This document shows positions 1 to 10,539 of a stretch of DNA of 64,000 nt, one piece after another (the stretch's first letter is position 1; every line of letters begins with the position of its first letter). The notes beneath the pieces were generated by a model. The model ran no database searches, had not been told where the DNA came from, and saw nothing but the letters and a program-made list of their open reading frames with translations. Source of the DNA: an uncultured Bacteroidales bacterium (GTDB lineage: Bacteria; Bacteroidota; Bacteroidia; Bacteroidales; Muribaculaceae). Made by a program: the position numbers and the translations under genes. The stretch is from NCBI GenBank assembly GCA_902776835.1, contig CACYRK010000006.1, forward strand, positions 62,001 to 126,000, written 5' to 3'.

Positions 1-505
1 TGCCTTGCATTGCTCCATCGGCGCCCTGGGCGTAGTCGTAGTCGAAGCCCTCGTTTTCGCCTTTTTCCTGGTAGGCGCTTATCAAATTGGCAATCAGTTC
101 GGCCATTCCGGGCCCGGCCATGTTTTGCAGCAGATATGCCGCCCACGAGTCCTTCAGACTCAGCAAGGCCTTCACGAGTTTTGGCACATCGATTTCGGCA
201 GCATCGGCCTGCAAGGCGATTTTCCGCGCCTCGTCGAGCAGTTCCAGCATCTGGAACGACATCACCGACTTGGCGTTTGCCGCCTTGATGGGCATGAGGC
301 TCAGCCGTTCGGTGAGGCCTTTCTCCAGCGCGCCGGCATCCATGCCCGACCAGTCGATGGCCGTGACAAACGGCTCTTGCACAATCAGTTCGTAAAGCAA
401 ATGCTCAGGCGTGACGAAGGCATGGTTGCGCTCCTCGGCAAGCATGGTAGCGCAATCGATGGCATCGTCGGCCATGGTGGTATATTGAATGTCGAATTCG
501 TCCAT
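1..505 (-). CDS. clpA: ClpA, ATP-dependent Clp protease ATP-binding subunit (N-terminal part, cut by window edge)
   Basis: Only the first ~168 residues are present; the gene runs off the left edge. ClpA unfolds substrates and feeds them to ClpP in the cytoplasm. The visible part is the Clp N-domain: it opens MDEFDIQYTT, then has an AEERNHAFVTPEHLLYELI stretch typical of the double Clp-N repeat that docks ClpS, followed by a low-complexity linker before the first AAA+ module. The ATG at 505 lies 20 nt after the clpS stop on the same strand, so the two form an operon. This adjacency supports ClpA over ClpB or ClpC. Walker motifs lie outside the window and cannot be checked. Confidence 0.88.
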   Translation of the reverse strand, partial: MDEFDIQYTTMADDAIDCATMLAEERNHAFVTPEHLLYELIVQEPFVTAIDWSGMDAGALEKGLTERLSLMPIKAANAKSVMSFQMLELLDEARKIALQADAAEIDVPKLVKALLSLKDSWAAYLLQNMAGPGMAELIANLISAYQEKGENEGFDYDYAQGADGAMQG

Positions 506-524
506 TTCCTTGATTTTAAAAGTT

Positions 525-839
525 TTATGCCGGTTCGCAGGTGGCACGCAAGGGATATCCGCTGGCTCGTGCCTGCGACATAGTGACTTGCGCCAGTGTC
601 ATCGCCAGGTCGTAGGTGAACACGCCCACGGCGGCCTTGCCCTTGGTGTGCACCGTGAGCATCAGCGTGTTGGCTTCGTCGAAGGTGTGGCCGAAGATTT
701 TCATCAGCACCTCCACCACAAAATCCATCGGCGTGAAGTCGTCGTTGTGCAGAATCACCGAATATTCGCGCGGAGTGTCCAGGCGCGTGTCGCTGCGCTC
801 GCGCACCCCCACCCCATGTTGTGTCTGTTGTCCATCCAT
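525..839 (-). CDS. clpS: ClpS, ClpA adaptor of the N-end rule pathway
   Basis: 104 aa. ClpS binds N-degron substrates and delivers them to the ClpA N-domain. The signature is clear: YSVILHNDDFTPMDFVVEVL, then the F-x-A-x-x-LMLTVHTKGKA segment that forms the substrate pocket and ClpA contact. The N-terminal ~25 residues are polar and flexible, as usual. It lies directly upstream of clpA with a 20-nt gap, the expected arrangement. The kinase gene upstream on the same strand ends 16 nt before its start, so co-transcription with the kinase is possible. Confidence 0.95.
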   Translation of the reverse strand: MDGQQTQHGVGVRERSDTRLDTPREYSVILHNDDFTPMDFVVEVLMKIFGHTFDEANTLMLTVHTKGKAAVGVFTYDLAMTLAQVTMSQARASGYPLRATCEPA

Positions 840-854
840 GACAATTACCTGCTA

Positions 855-2477
855 TTAATCAATTCGGTTAGTATTAATTCGCGGACTTTGCACAGGAGTC
901 ACAGGTTCCTTTTTCTTTTCAGGTTCGACCTTGGTCTCGGCCCGTTGCTCCACCTTATGCTCAGTGGCGTTGCTGCTTGAACTGCTCTCGTTTTTCGTGG
1001 CGTTCACCGCCTGCGAAGCCGCACGGTCGCGCGTGTTGGTGTCGACTTGGCGGTTTCCGGTGGTTTTCTTGTTCTCGGCTGCTGTCCGCGACGAGGCTGA
1101 TGCTGATGCCGAAGCCGATGATGATGCCGGAGCGGCCGCTTGGGCGCTGCTCTGCTTTGTCGGGGCTGATTGCCCTGCGGTGACAACACCGCTGCTGTCG
1201 GCGGGCACAGTGTCGCTGGCGGCAACCTCTGGTGCTTGGCGATTCATGTTGATCACACCCCACGTGCCGCCACCCAAGGCCAACACACCAGCCACTGCGG
1301 CGGCGATAATCCAGCGTCGGCGGTTCGGCTTCTCGGCGATTTCGGTGGCCACCTCTTCGCGGCCCACCACCACCGTCGCCTCGTCGCCAGCAACAGCGAT
1401 GTCGAGGGCTGGCTTACTGACAGGCTGCTCCTGCGGCGCGCCGCCATATTGCGTCCTTCCGAGGTCTTCAGCAGTTTGTCGCTCCGTGGCAACTTTCGGC
1501 GTTTCTTCGGTCTTTTTTTCAGGCTTTTGCTCGGTTTTCTTCTCGGGCGCGGGCTGCGAGTCATCGCTTACGGTAGCCACCATGTCCTCGTCGACGCGTA
1601 CATCCAGATGCTCGAGGTGGTCGAGCGCCTGCTGCACTTCTTCGATGCGTTGCGGGCGATGCTTGCGACGATAGTTCATCGTCCACAAGATGAACGCGCG
1701 CATGCCTCGCGATATGTTTGGCCCGAAGTCGAAGGCGGCGGCACCCTCATTGAGCACCTCGCTGGGCATGGGCGGATGTTGCGCGGTGAGCAGCGCATAG
1801 GCGGTGGCACCGAGCGAATAGATGTCGGTCCAGGGGCCAAAGTACTTGATGCTCTGCTCCATCAACTCGCTGGGGGCGTAGCCGGGGGTATAGGCGATGC
1901 CGCCGGTCGACGACGTCATCTTGCCGTCGATGGTGCCCTGCTTGCTGGCTCCGAAGTCGATGAGTTTCACATTATCGCGCTTGTCGACCATGGCGTTGGC
2001 GGGCTTGAGGTCGAGGTGCCAAATGCGCTTGCGGTGGATGTCGTCAAGGGCGGCCACGATTTGTCGTAAATAGGCAACAACACGCGCCTCATCGAGCGGG
2101 CCCTCGCGCTTCACGGTGTCGCTGAGCGACTCGCCGTCGATGAGTTCCATCACATAATAGGCGGTGTTGTTTTCCTCGAAGAGGTCGAGCACGCGTGCCA
2201 CGTGGGCGCTGTCGAGTTCAAACATGCGCCGAGCCTCCTTGTTAAATTTCTCGCGGTGCTCGACAAAAGTGGGCTTATTGGCATCGATGCTCACGCTCAC
2301 CTCGTGAGTGGTGGCGTCGCGCACGGTGATGTTCTTCATGAAGAACTCTTTAATGGCAATCTGCTTGCTGCCGAGTTTCACGTTTACGCCCACATAGGTG
2401 TTGCCAAAGCCGCCGCTCGACAGGTAGCGCTCAATGCGATACTTGCCGTCCTGCAGCGTGGCCCCCACGGGGAGCAT
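855..2477 (-). CDS. Membrane-anchored serine/threonine protein kinase
   Basis: 540 aa from the ATG at 2477. An in-frame TTG at 2507 would add ten residues, but family members usually begin close to an LP-x-G-x-x-LQ-x-GKYRIE start, which fits the ATG. A Hanks-type kinase domain fills about residues 10-280: glycine loop SSGGFGNTY, IAIKEFF with the ATP lysine, HLDLKPANAMV catalytic loop, DFG and an APSE-like segment. The catalytic loop reads HLD instead of HRD, a non-RD kinase. A K/E/P-rich linker, one membrane helix (about 388-408) and a Ser/Ala/Gln-rich low-complexity tail follow. This implies a cytoplasmic kinase with an extracytoplasmic tail. Substrates are unknown; clpS-clpA lie just downstream. 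Confidence 0.9.
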   Translation of the reverse strand: MLPVGATLQDGKYRIERYLSSGGFGNTYVGVNVKLGSKQIAIKEFFMKNITVRDATTHEVSVSIDANKPTFVEHREKFNKEARRMFELDSAHVARVLDLFEENNTAYYVMELIDGESLSDTVKREGPLDEARVVAYLRQIVAALDDIHRKRIWHLDLKPANAMVDKRDNVKLIDFGASKQGTIDGKMTSSTGGIAYTPGYAPSELMEQSIKYFGPWTDIYSLGATAYALLTAQHPPMPSEVLNEGAAAFDFGPNISRGMRAFILWTMNYRRKHRPQRIEEVQQALDHLEHLDVRVDEDMVATVSDDSQPAPEKKTEQKPEKKTEETPKVATERQTAEDLGRTQYGGAPQEQPVSKPALDIAVAGDEATVVVGREEVATEIAEKPNRRRWIIAAAVAGVLALGGGTWGVINMNRQAPEVAASDTVPADSSGVVTAGQSAPTKQSSAQAAAPASSSASASASASSRTAAENKKTTGNRQVDTNTRDRAASQAVNATKNESSSSSNATEHKVEQRAETKVEPEKKKEPVTPVQSPRINTNRID

Positions 2478-2524
2478 GGCGAGTTGGTCAATCTGGTTCA
2501 CGGTCAATAATTCGTTTTAACTTG

Positions 2525-2532
2525 CAAATTTA
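2525..2532 (-). promoter_or_regulatory. -7 box of the kinase promoter
   Basis: Read on the minus strand this is TAAATTTG, matching the Bacteroidetes TAnnTTTG box. It would start transcription near 2518, leaving about 40 nt before the ATG at 2477 but only about 10 nt before the TTG at 2507, which favours the ATG. No good -33 TTG was seen at the usual distance. Confidence 0.5.
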
Positions 2533-2630
2533 GCCAAAATCGCCGACATATCATAACCCATCGCCAGAAAATCATCAACCATCGCCCCAAAACCCCCGCA
2601 AAAGGCCACACCACCCCACTGGCCCACGAC

Positions 2631-2733
2631 ACAGCCACGACGGGCCACGACACAGCCGTGGCATAGCGGACGGGGCTGGCCGGGGCCGGGTGAAAAGCAA
2701 CAAGGCTGGGGCCTGGAGGAAAAACGGCGAGGC
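2631..2733. repeat. Left copy of the RAYT-flanking repeat
   Basis: About 100 bp, near-identical and in the same orientation as 3857-3962. The first 38 bp (2631-2668) match 3857-3894 exactly; the rest matches with small indels, ending in AAAAACGGCGAGGC. Inside is a hairpin GCCACG-ACACAGC-CGTGGC (about 2645-2663). The two copies bracket the transposase gene, so they are probable REP elements mobilised by it. The remainder of 2478-2807 holds no gene. Confidence 0.8.
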
Positions 2734-2807
2734 TGGTTCTGGGTAAAAACAAAATGGCGTGGTAAACTATCTGGCCGTTCGCCATGCCGCGGCTGCGTCG
2801 CGGCCCA

Positions 2808-3785
2808 TCAAGCGTGCTGGCTGCAGATTGCCCAGGCCATCTGATTGAGGGTCAAGGCTTTGTCGCGGGTGATGTTTATGTTGCGGTTATGGTGGGGCCA
2901 AGGAGCAAGCAAAAGTAGGCGCCCATCGGCGCAAGCGTCGAAGCGAGCGCCACCAGGCTTAGCGAGCGGCGCGAAGCCATTCTCTTGAAGGATGACGATG
3001 GGGAAACCACGCTCGAAGGCCGCTCTCATCACCATCTTCTCACCCGGGCTGATGCTTGGCGACACGAGCACCGCTCCATTCTCGCACTCACGCAGGAAGT
3101 GGTCGCGCACGGCAATCATCTGGGCCTCGGTCAGGCTGCGCGAGCACTGCACTTGCAGCAACGCGGCCGCATCGAGCAGGAAAATGTTGCCTAAGGCCGC
3201 AAAAGTGTAGTCGCCCACACGCACGTCGCGCTGGACGCGAAATAGGTCAGGGTTGGCACGTTTTATTGCGTAGCGGCGAGGATTGTCGAGCACATAGTTC
3301 TTCATGCGAGCAAATTGCTCTTTCCGGTCGAGGATGGTGTCATTGTAGTCCTCTTCCCACAGCGCGGGAAGGTTGGTATCGAGCAGTCCTTGCCTCATAA
3401 GATCGCGGTAAACTTTATTACAACCCGTCTTGAAGCCATTGACCACCCGCCCGAGGTGGACAGGGATGCGCTCAGTGACAAAAAGGACGACATGAAGGTG
3501 ATCGGGCATCACCTGGTGGACGATGATTCTGATTGCCGGGTAGTAGTTAGGAATGCCAAGCACTGCATCGCTCACAGCCTGCCCCAATGGGCTGAGGTGC
3601 ATCTCGGCAGGCTCCGATTGCCCGTTGCCTGTGATGTGCCCCAGCAGTTGCCGCCGTCCTTCGACAGTCAGGGTGAGCATGTAGATGCGGCGGCTTCGGT
3701 AGTCGTGGCCCAAACGCCGACGTTTCATCGACGGCTTGGACTCGCCGGCCCATTGCTTTTTGGCTTTGAATTGGTCGTGATCCAT
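2808..3785 (-). CDS. REP-associated tyrosine transposase (RAYT, IS200/Y1 HUH fold)
   Basis: 325 aa. The N-terminal ~200 residues form a Y1-transposase domain: an RRIYMLTLTVEGR strand, the histidine motif MPDHLHVVLFV (HUH), then VYRDLMRQ and WEEDYNDTI with candidate catalytic or structural tyrosines, and YVLDNPRRYA typical of RAYTs. RAYTs are single-copy domesticated transposases that cut and move short palindromic REP elements. Near-identical ~100-bp repeats flank the gene. The C-terminal ~120 residues are extra; GAVLVSPSISPGEK followed by FERGFPIVIL resembles a DprA/SLOG-like nucleotide-binding fold, which I infer only from pattern. The gene looks intact. Confidence 0.88.
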   Translation of the reverse strand: MDHDQFKAKKQWAGESKPSMKRRRLGHDYRSRRIYMLTLTVEGRRQLLGHITGNGQSEPAEMHLSPLGQAVSDAVLGIPNYYPAIRIIVHQVMPDHLHVVLFVTERIPVHLGRVVNGFKTGCNKVYRDLMRQGLLDTNLPALWEEDYNDTILDRKEQFARMKNYVLDNPRRYAIKRANPDLFRVQRDVRVGDYTFAALGNIFLLDAAALLQVQCSRSLTEAQMIAVRDHFLRECENGAVLVSPSISPGEKMVMRAAFERGFPIVILQENGFAPLAKPGGARFDACADGRLLLLAPWPHHNRNINITRDKALTLNQMAWAICSQHA

Positions 3786-3856
3786 TACTGTGCTTTTGTG
3801 GCAAAAATAATGAGAAAAAACATGCCACGCAAGTTTTCAAGCGCAAAACAGCCAAA

Positions 3857-3962
3857 ACAGCCACGACGGGCCACGACACAGCCGTGGCATAGCGAACTGG
3901 CCTGGCCGGGGCCGGGTAGCAACAAGGCTGGGGGCTGGGGCCTGGCGGAAAAACGGCGAGGC
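3857..3962. repeat. Right copy of the RAYT-flanking repeat
   Basis: Direct copy of 2631-2733 lying 72 bp upstream of the transposase start. It carries the same GCCACG...CGTGGC hairpin and the same GC-rich tail. A further inverted pair, GCGGCC-GTATGG-GGCCGC (about 3961-3979), follows it and may act as a terminator for the FGE-domain gene that ends at 4015 on the minus strand. Confidence 0.8.
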
Positions 3963-4014
3963 GGCCGTATGGGGGCCGCCTCGCTGTTTTGTGGCACTAT
4001 GCCGAGGGTCGGTA

Positions 4015-4893
4015 TTACAGAACCAGACGGAGGCCGGTATAGTTGTTCTTGGTTGTCGGAACAGCATACGAGCGGCTGGTCACGCGCACGCCCGAAGCCT
4101 GGTCCATGCGGCTACCGCCACGCAGCACACGGCGGCTGCCCGTGGTGGGGCCAGTGGGGTTGGTCTGCGCCTCGGAGGAGTAGACACCGTACCAGTCGAG
4201 GCACCACTCAGCCACGTTACCGCTCATGTCGTAGAGGCCCAGTTGGTTGGCTTGCTTGCCACCCACTTCGTGAGTCTTGTTTTCGCTGTTGCTGGCAGCC
4301 CAGCACACATCGCGCAAGGTGTTGCCACCGGCATATTTGTAAACGGCCTGAGCGACGCCGCCAATTGCGGCATACTCCCACTCGGCCTCGGTGGGCAAGC
4401 GGTAGTTGAGGCGCGTCATGGCGTTAAGTTTGGTGATGAAGGCCAAGCAGTCGTCATAGGTGATATCGGTCACAGGCAGTTTGTTGCCCTTGACGCTCGA
4501 GGGGTTGGAGCCCATCACGGCAATCCACACCTCCTGAGTGACCTCGTACTTGCAAATCTTGTAAGCAGCCAGAGTGACCTGGTGCTGGGGCATCTCGTTG
4601 TCGGCAGCGTCGTTGTCGCTGCTGGGAGCGCCCATCGAGAATGTTCCGGCGGGCACGCTCACCATGTTGGCCTCGAGGGCTTTGAGCACCTCGCTGACGG
4701 TACTGCCGCCGCCACCCGGCGTTTCGCCACCGCCGCCTCCGCCACCGGAGTTGCCGCCTTTGTCCATCACCTCGGCCACCGCGATATCGTAGAACGGATC
4801 CTCGTCGTTGCCGCAACCGGCAAGTGTCGTGGCCACCAATGCGGGCATCACCAGAGCGAGAGCCCACTTGAGAATTATGCTTTTCTTATTCAT
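4015..4893 (-). CDS. FGE-sulfatase (SUMF1-like) fold lipoprotein
   Basis: 292 aa. A lipoprotein signal ends in LAGC (Cys27), so it is probably anchored in the outer or inner membrane. A Gly/Asn-rich linker (about 47-65) leads to a formylglycine-generating-enzyme-type domain: VSVPAGTFSMGA, KYEVTQEVW, YRLPTEAEWEYAA, GLYDMSGNVAEWCLDWY, RVLRGGS, TGLRLVL. In such proteins the fold is usually a C-type-lectin-like module. The late cysteine pair of true sulfatase-activating enzymes is not evident, so a catalytic role is doubtful. The start is 30 nt after the Sel1/barrel gene stop on the same strand, so they form an operon. Confidence 0.85.
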   Translation of the reverse strand: MNKKSIILKWALALVMPALVATTLAGCGNDEDPFYDIAVAEVMDKGGNSGGGGGGGETPGGGGSTVSEVLKALEANMVSVPAGTFSMGAPSSDNDAADNEMPQHQVTLAAYKICKYEVTQEVWIAVMGSNPSSVKGNKLPVTDITYDDCLAFITKLNAMTRLNYRLPTEAEWEYAAIGGVAQAVYKYAGGNTLRDVCWAASNSENKTHEVGGKQANQLGLYDMSGNVAEWCLDWYGVYSSEAQTNPTGPTTGSRRVLRGGSRMDQASGVRVTSRSYAVPTTKNNYTGLRLVL

Positions 4894-4923
4894 TTCTGTA
4901 TGGTTTTATAGGTGATTAACTGG

Positions 4924-5883
4924 TTAGAATTCTACGCCAACGCGGAACGACAGGCCACCCAGGTTGAAGTTGTGGTCGTAGTCAGCGTTGAGGTATTTGA
5001 AATCATATTTATATTTCAGCAGCGTGTAGCCCACACCGATGTTCAGGCCCATAGTGGGCGACAGACCGAGGCGGTAGCCTACTGAGGGCGACATATACAG
5101 ACCGCTCATGTCGCCGGCGGCATAACCCGCGCGCAACTCGACAAACGGTCCCGACGGCTTGGTGCCGTGCATCGACGGCAGGTCGAAACGCACCAGCGCG
5201 AAGATGGGGATCGCGCTCTTCTCGAGGTCGCTGAAATAGTTCACGCCAACACCGGCACCCAGGCGCACGTTGGTGGCAACCTGGTAGCCATAACTCACGC
5301 TGGCGTCGATACGGTCGAGTTTCGGCTCAGAGCCCATGCCCAGCGTATAGCCGGCATCCACGGCGAGGCGGCCGCGGCGGGGCCACAGACCCTCGATGCT
5401 GTGAGCGTAACGCTCGTTCTGCACGCGTGCCAGACTGTCGGCAGCGGCCTGCTCCATGGCCAGGCGTTTCTGGCGGGCACGCTCCATGCCATCGGCAGCC
5501 TGGGCATCGCCCTGGGCGGCAGCCAAGCCATACCAGCGCTCGGCCTCGGCATAGTTTTGTTTCACACCCTCGCCGCGCTCATACATGCGGGCGACGTTGT
5601 ACTGGCCGTCCTTGTCGCCACGGGCGGCAGCACTCTCAAACCATTTAAATGCATCGGGATACGAACGCTCCACGCCATTGCCCTGATAGTAGCAAAAACC
5701 CAGCCACACCATTGCGGGCGCGTAACCGGCGTCGGCAGCAGCGCGGAAGTTGGGAATTGCCTCGGTGTACTGGCCGGCATTGACCTGCGTCATTGCCAGG
5801 TTGAACGTCTCCTCGGCATTAGGGATCTGCGCCGACATAACCAGCGCGCAGAGCCCAACAAAAAGTAACAAAAGTCGTTTCAT
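4924..5883 (-). CDS. Sel1/TPR repeat protein with C-terminal outer-membrane barrel-like domain
   Basis: 319 aa from the ATG at 5883 (MKRLLLLFVGLCALVMSAQ, a clear signal peptide). An upstream in-frame ATG at 5934 would bury the signal peptide and is rejected. Residues about 25-140 hold TPR/Sel1 repeats: YTEAIPNFRAAADAGYAPAM, CYYQGNGV, WFESAAARGDKDGQYNVARM, WYGLAAAQGDAQAA. The C-terminal half has alternating aromatic strands (VSYGYQVATNVRLGAGVGV, FVELRAGYAAGD, LGLNIGVGYTLLKYKY) ending in FRVGVEF, typical of a small outer-membrane beta-barrel. The role is unknown; a periplasmic interaction platform on a barrel is an inference. It is the first gene of an operon with the FGE-fold lipoprotein. Confidence 0.8.
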   Translation of the reverse strand: MKRLLLLFVGLCALVMSAQIPNAEETFNLAMTQVNAGQYTEAIPNFRAAADAGYAPAMVWLGFCYYQGNGVERSYPDAFKWFESAAARGDKDGQYNVARMYERGEGVKQNYAEAERWYGLAAAQGDAQAADGMERARQKRLAMEQAAADSLARVQNERYAHSIEGLWPRRGRLAVDAGYTLGMGSEPKLDRIDASVSYGYQVATNVRLGAGVGVNYFSDLEKSAIPIFALVRFDLPSMHGTKPSGPFVELRAGYAAGDMSGLYMSPSVGYRLGLSPTMGLNIGVGYTLLKYKYDFKYLNADYDHNFNLGGLSFRVGVEF

Positions 5884-8193
<2,310 letters not shown>

Positions 8194-8222
8194 TTAACAA
8201 CATACATTATTAATATAATCAA

Positions 8223-8588
8223 ATGCTTATGAAGACGACCAAACTACTGTTAACGGCGGCGTGCTGCATGACGGCATGCTGCGTGAGCGCTCAGACGATG
8301 GGCGCCGTCGATGAGCAAGGCCGCCAAGTGCGTCGCATCACTTTTGACCGCGAGCAAGTGACGGTGGAATATGTCGATGGCGATGTACGCAACAACGTCG
8401 ACTTCACGCTCGTCACCAGAGAAGAGATGACCGGTATTGAGACCGTGCGCGTCAACAGCGACGAGCAGAGCGCTCTGCGCCAGGTGTACGACCTTCAGGG
8501 CCGCCTGGTGGGCGATGTGAACAACCTTTCGCAAGGCATCTACGTGGTGCGCGAGGGAGAAAAGGTGTATAAACTCATTAAAAAGTGA
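8223..8588 (+). CDS. Small secreted protein with Por-type C-terminal motif
   Basis: 121 aa. It has an N-terminal signal peptide (TKLLLTAACCMTACCVSAQ). The mature part is short and beta-rich. The C-terminus reads VYDLQGRLVGDVNNLSQGIY then VVREGEKVYKLIKK. This matches the Bacteroidetes pattern YDLxGRxV...GIYVVxxGxKxxK seen in type IX secretion sorting domains and related C-terminal modules. It has no recognisable catalytic domain. The gene sits 29 nt after ligA, and its stop is 5 nt before the start of the secreted hydrolase, so it is probably co-transcribed with that hydrolase. The start could be either Met1 or Met3. Function unknown. Confidence 0.75.
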   Translation: MLMKTTKLLLTAACCMTACCVSAQTMGAVDEQGRQVRRITFDREQVTVEYVDGDVRNNVDFTLVTREEMTGIETVRVNSDEQSALRQVYDLQGRLVGDVNNLSQGIYVVREGEKVYKLIKK

Positions 8589-8593
8589 AGGCC

Positions 8594-10396
8594 ATGAAAA
8601 AGATTTTACGCTACACTATGCTGCTGGTTGCCGCCGTGCTGGTAGCCGCAAGCGCACATTCAATGGTGATTAAGTACAAACTTGCCGACGGCACGATTCA
8701 TGGCATCACATCGTCGGAATTGTCGGCTGTCGACTTCAACGATGACGGCACCATCACGCTGACGGCCTACGACGGCCAGGTGATTGAGACCACCGACGTC
8801 GAGTTTGACGAACTGGAGGTCGGCACCCGCGAGATGCTGCTTCCGGGCGAATGGGACGAGGACATGACATTTGAATATGAGGGCTTCAGCGTGGGCACCC
8901 GCCCGGTGCGCCAATTCTGCTTCCTCTACCCCACCGTCGATCCGCAGGGCGACTCCATCACAATGAGTGCCCGCATCATCATCCCGATCAACATTATGGA
9001 GGGTGACCCGAGCGAGGGCGTGCTGCTGTTTAACCACTACACGATTTTCAACCGCAAAGAGGCTCCTACCCAGGACTACAACACGCTGGAGTCGGTCTTC
9101 CTTGCCAATCCGTTTAACCCCAACTACATCATCATCGAGAGCGACTTCTACGGCTTCGGTGCCACGGTGCGCTTCCCGCAGGCTTACCTGCAGGGCGTTG
9201 CCAACGCTCACGCCTCGCTCGACTGCCTGCTTGCCGGCAAGCGCCTGCTCGAGGAAATGGGCATCGACTGTGGCCCGCTGACCTTCAACGTGGGCTATTC
9301 GAGCGGCGGCTTTGACGCCCTGGCCACGCAGAAACTGCGCGACATGGAGTTCAGCGACCGCATCTCGTTCGACAAGACCTTCTCAGGCGGCGGCCCCTCG
9401 GACATCCTCGAGTGCTATCGCCAGTATATCGAACTTGACAGCACCGCCTACAACGCCGTGCTCGCCCTGCTGATGGTGTCGCTCAACGAGACGCAACACC
9501 TGGGCCTGAACTACGACGATGTGTTCACGCCTTACATCGCCAGCCGCATCGACGAGTGGGTGAACTCGAAGAACTACTCGTCATGGCCTGTGTGCGACTC
9601 GATAGGCCGCGAAAAGAAGGTGCATGAGATTCTTACCGCACCCTACTGCGACCTGGAGAGCCCCGAGTCGAAGGTGGTTCAGGCGCTGTTTGAGCAGAAC
9701 AGCCTCGCCACCGGCTGGGTTCCCGACCCGAGCCAGCGCATGTACATCTTCCACTCGCGCGGCGACGACTACGTGCCTGTGCAGTCGGCCCGCCCATTGC
9801 TTCGCCACCTGGAGCAATATGGCTTCGAGCCCAGCATCATCCCCGGCAAGACCCACCTTCAGACCAACTTCGTAGTGCCCAATTTGGGTCACCTGTCGGC
9901 CACGCTGGTGTATCTGGCCCAGAGCATTGCCGCCATCAAGGCATGGCCCATGATGTACACCGACGGCGAACTCAACGAGCCCCTGGCTACGCTGCTGAGC
10001 GGCGACCTCGATGTGATTGCCACCATGCGCGCCCTTGACGCAGCCGGCTTCGACTGCCGCGCCGTAATCACCTCAATTGTCGAACAGATTGAAGGTGCCA
10101 CCGGCCAAGATATGGATATGGACCTGATAGTTGCCGCCGTGCTGGCAAGACTCGAGGAACTTGGCCTCGACACCCAGGCAATGCTTGAGATGTGCCAAGA
10201 CTCGGGCCTCGACATTAGGCAGTTTATCATCGACCTGGTTGCCTACCTGAGCGAGGGAGGCGACAATGGCCAGGGCGCTCCGCTGCGTGCCGCCCGCATG
10301 ATGAAGTCGATCAGCGAGCCTCTCACTCCCGCCGACGGGTATGCCAAGCAGATGCTCCAGTGGTTCGATGAGAATGGCGTGAAAGAGATCAGGTAA
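8594..10396 (+). CDS. Secreted alpha/beta hydrolase (secretory-lipase-like)
   Basis: 600 aa from the ATG at 8594; the GTG at 8585 overlaps the preceding stop and is less likely. A signal peptide (MLLVAAVLVAASAHS) is followed by about 50 residues that resemble the preceding small protein (KYKLADGTIHGITSSELSAV). An alpha/beta-hydrolase domain follows: IIPINIMEGDPSEGVLLFNH, IIIESDFYGFGA, and the nucleophile elbow GYSSGGFDAL at about residues 235-244. A late Asp in IFHSRGDDYVP and His in GKTHLQT can complete the triad. It resembles fungal secretory-lipase-type esterases. The C-terminal ~150 residues are acidic and helical with no family I recognise. Substrate unknown. Confidence 0.8.
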   Translation: MKKILRYTMLLVAAVLVAASAHSMVIKYKLADGTIHGITSSELSAVDFNDDGTITLTAYDGQVIETTDVEFDELEVGTREMLLPGEWDEDMTFEYEGFSVGTRPVRQFCFLYPTVDPQGDSITMSARIIIPINIMEGDPSEGVLLFNHYTIFNRKEAPTQDYNTLESVFLANPFNPNYIIIESDFYGFGATVRFPQAYLQGVANAHASLDCLLAGKRLLEEMGIDCGPLTFNVGYSSGGFDALATQKLRDMEFSDRISFDKTFSGGGPSDILECYRQYIELDSTAYNAVLALLMVSLNETQHLGLNYDDVFTPYIASRIDEWVNSKNYSSWPVCDSIGREKKVHEILTAPYCDLESPESKVVQALFEQNSLATGWVPDPSQRMYIFHSRGDDYVPVQSARPLLRHLEQYGFEPSIIPGKTHLQTNFVVPNLGHLSATLVYLAQSIAAIKAWPMMYTDGELNEPLATLLSGDLDVIATMRALDAAGFDCRAVITSIVEQIEGATGQDMDMDLIVAAVLARLEELGLDTQAMLEMCQDSGLDIRQFIIDLVAYLSEGGDNGQGAPLRAARMMKSISEPLTPADGYAKQMLQWFDENGVKEIR

Positions 10397-10405
10397 CTTG
10401 AGATA

Positions 10406-10450
10406 CTAGATATCCTAGAAACCCTAGAGATTCTATATTTACTAGGGTTA
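10406..10450. repeat. 9-bp-period CTAG tract (5 units)
   Basis: CTAGATATC, CTAGAAACC, CTAGAGATT, CTATATTTA and CTAGGGTTA follow one another at exact 9-nt spacing (starts 10406, 10415, 10424, 10433, 10442). It lies between the hydrolase stop and a terminator. The same period occurs at 20456, 43533, 46761 and 61798. Confidence 0.85.
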
Positions 10451-10452
10451 TA

Positions 10453-10495
10453 AAACAAAAACTCCTTAAAGTTTCGCTTTAAGGAGTTTTTGTTT
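10453..10495. terminator. Strong bidirectional terminator
   Basis: Perfect 19-bp stem with a 5-nt loop (TTTCG), A-rich on the left and T-rich on the right, so it can stop transcription from both sides. It separates the hydrolase gene (plus) from the DUF4251 gene (minus). Confidence 0.92.
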
Positions 10496-10539
10496 AAGCA
10501 ACAGCGCGTATTGCGCTGTCTTTTAAGAATTAATGAGGC

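Noticed and set aside
2..583. Plus-strand open frames at the left edge
   Set aside because: They are mirror frames of clpA; the minus strand gives a clear Clp N-domain.
4015..4893. Active sulfatase-maturing enzyme
   Set aside because: No sulfatase gene is close and the catalytic cysteine pair is not evident; only the FGE-type fold is supported.
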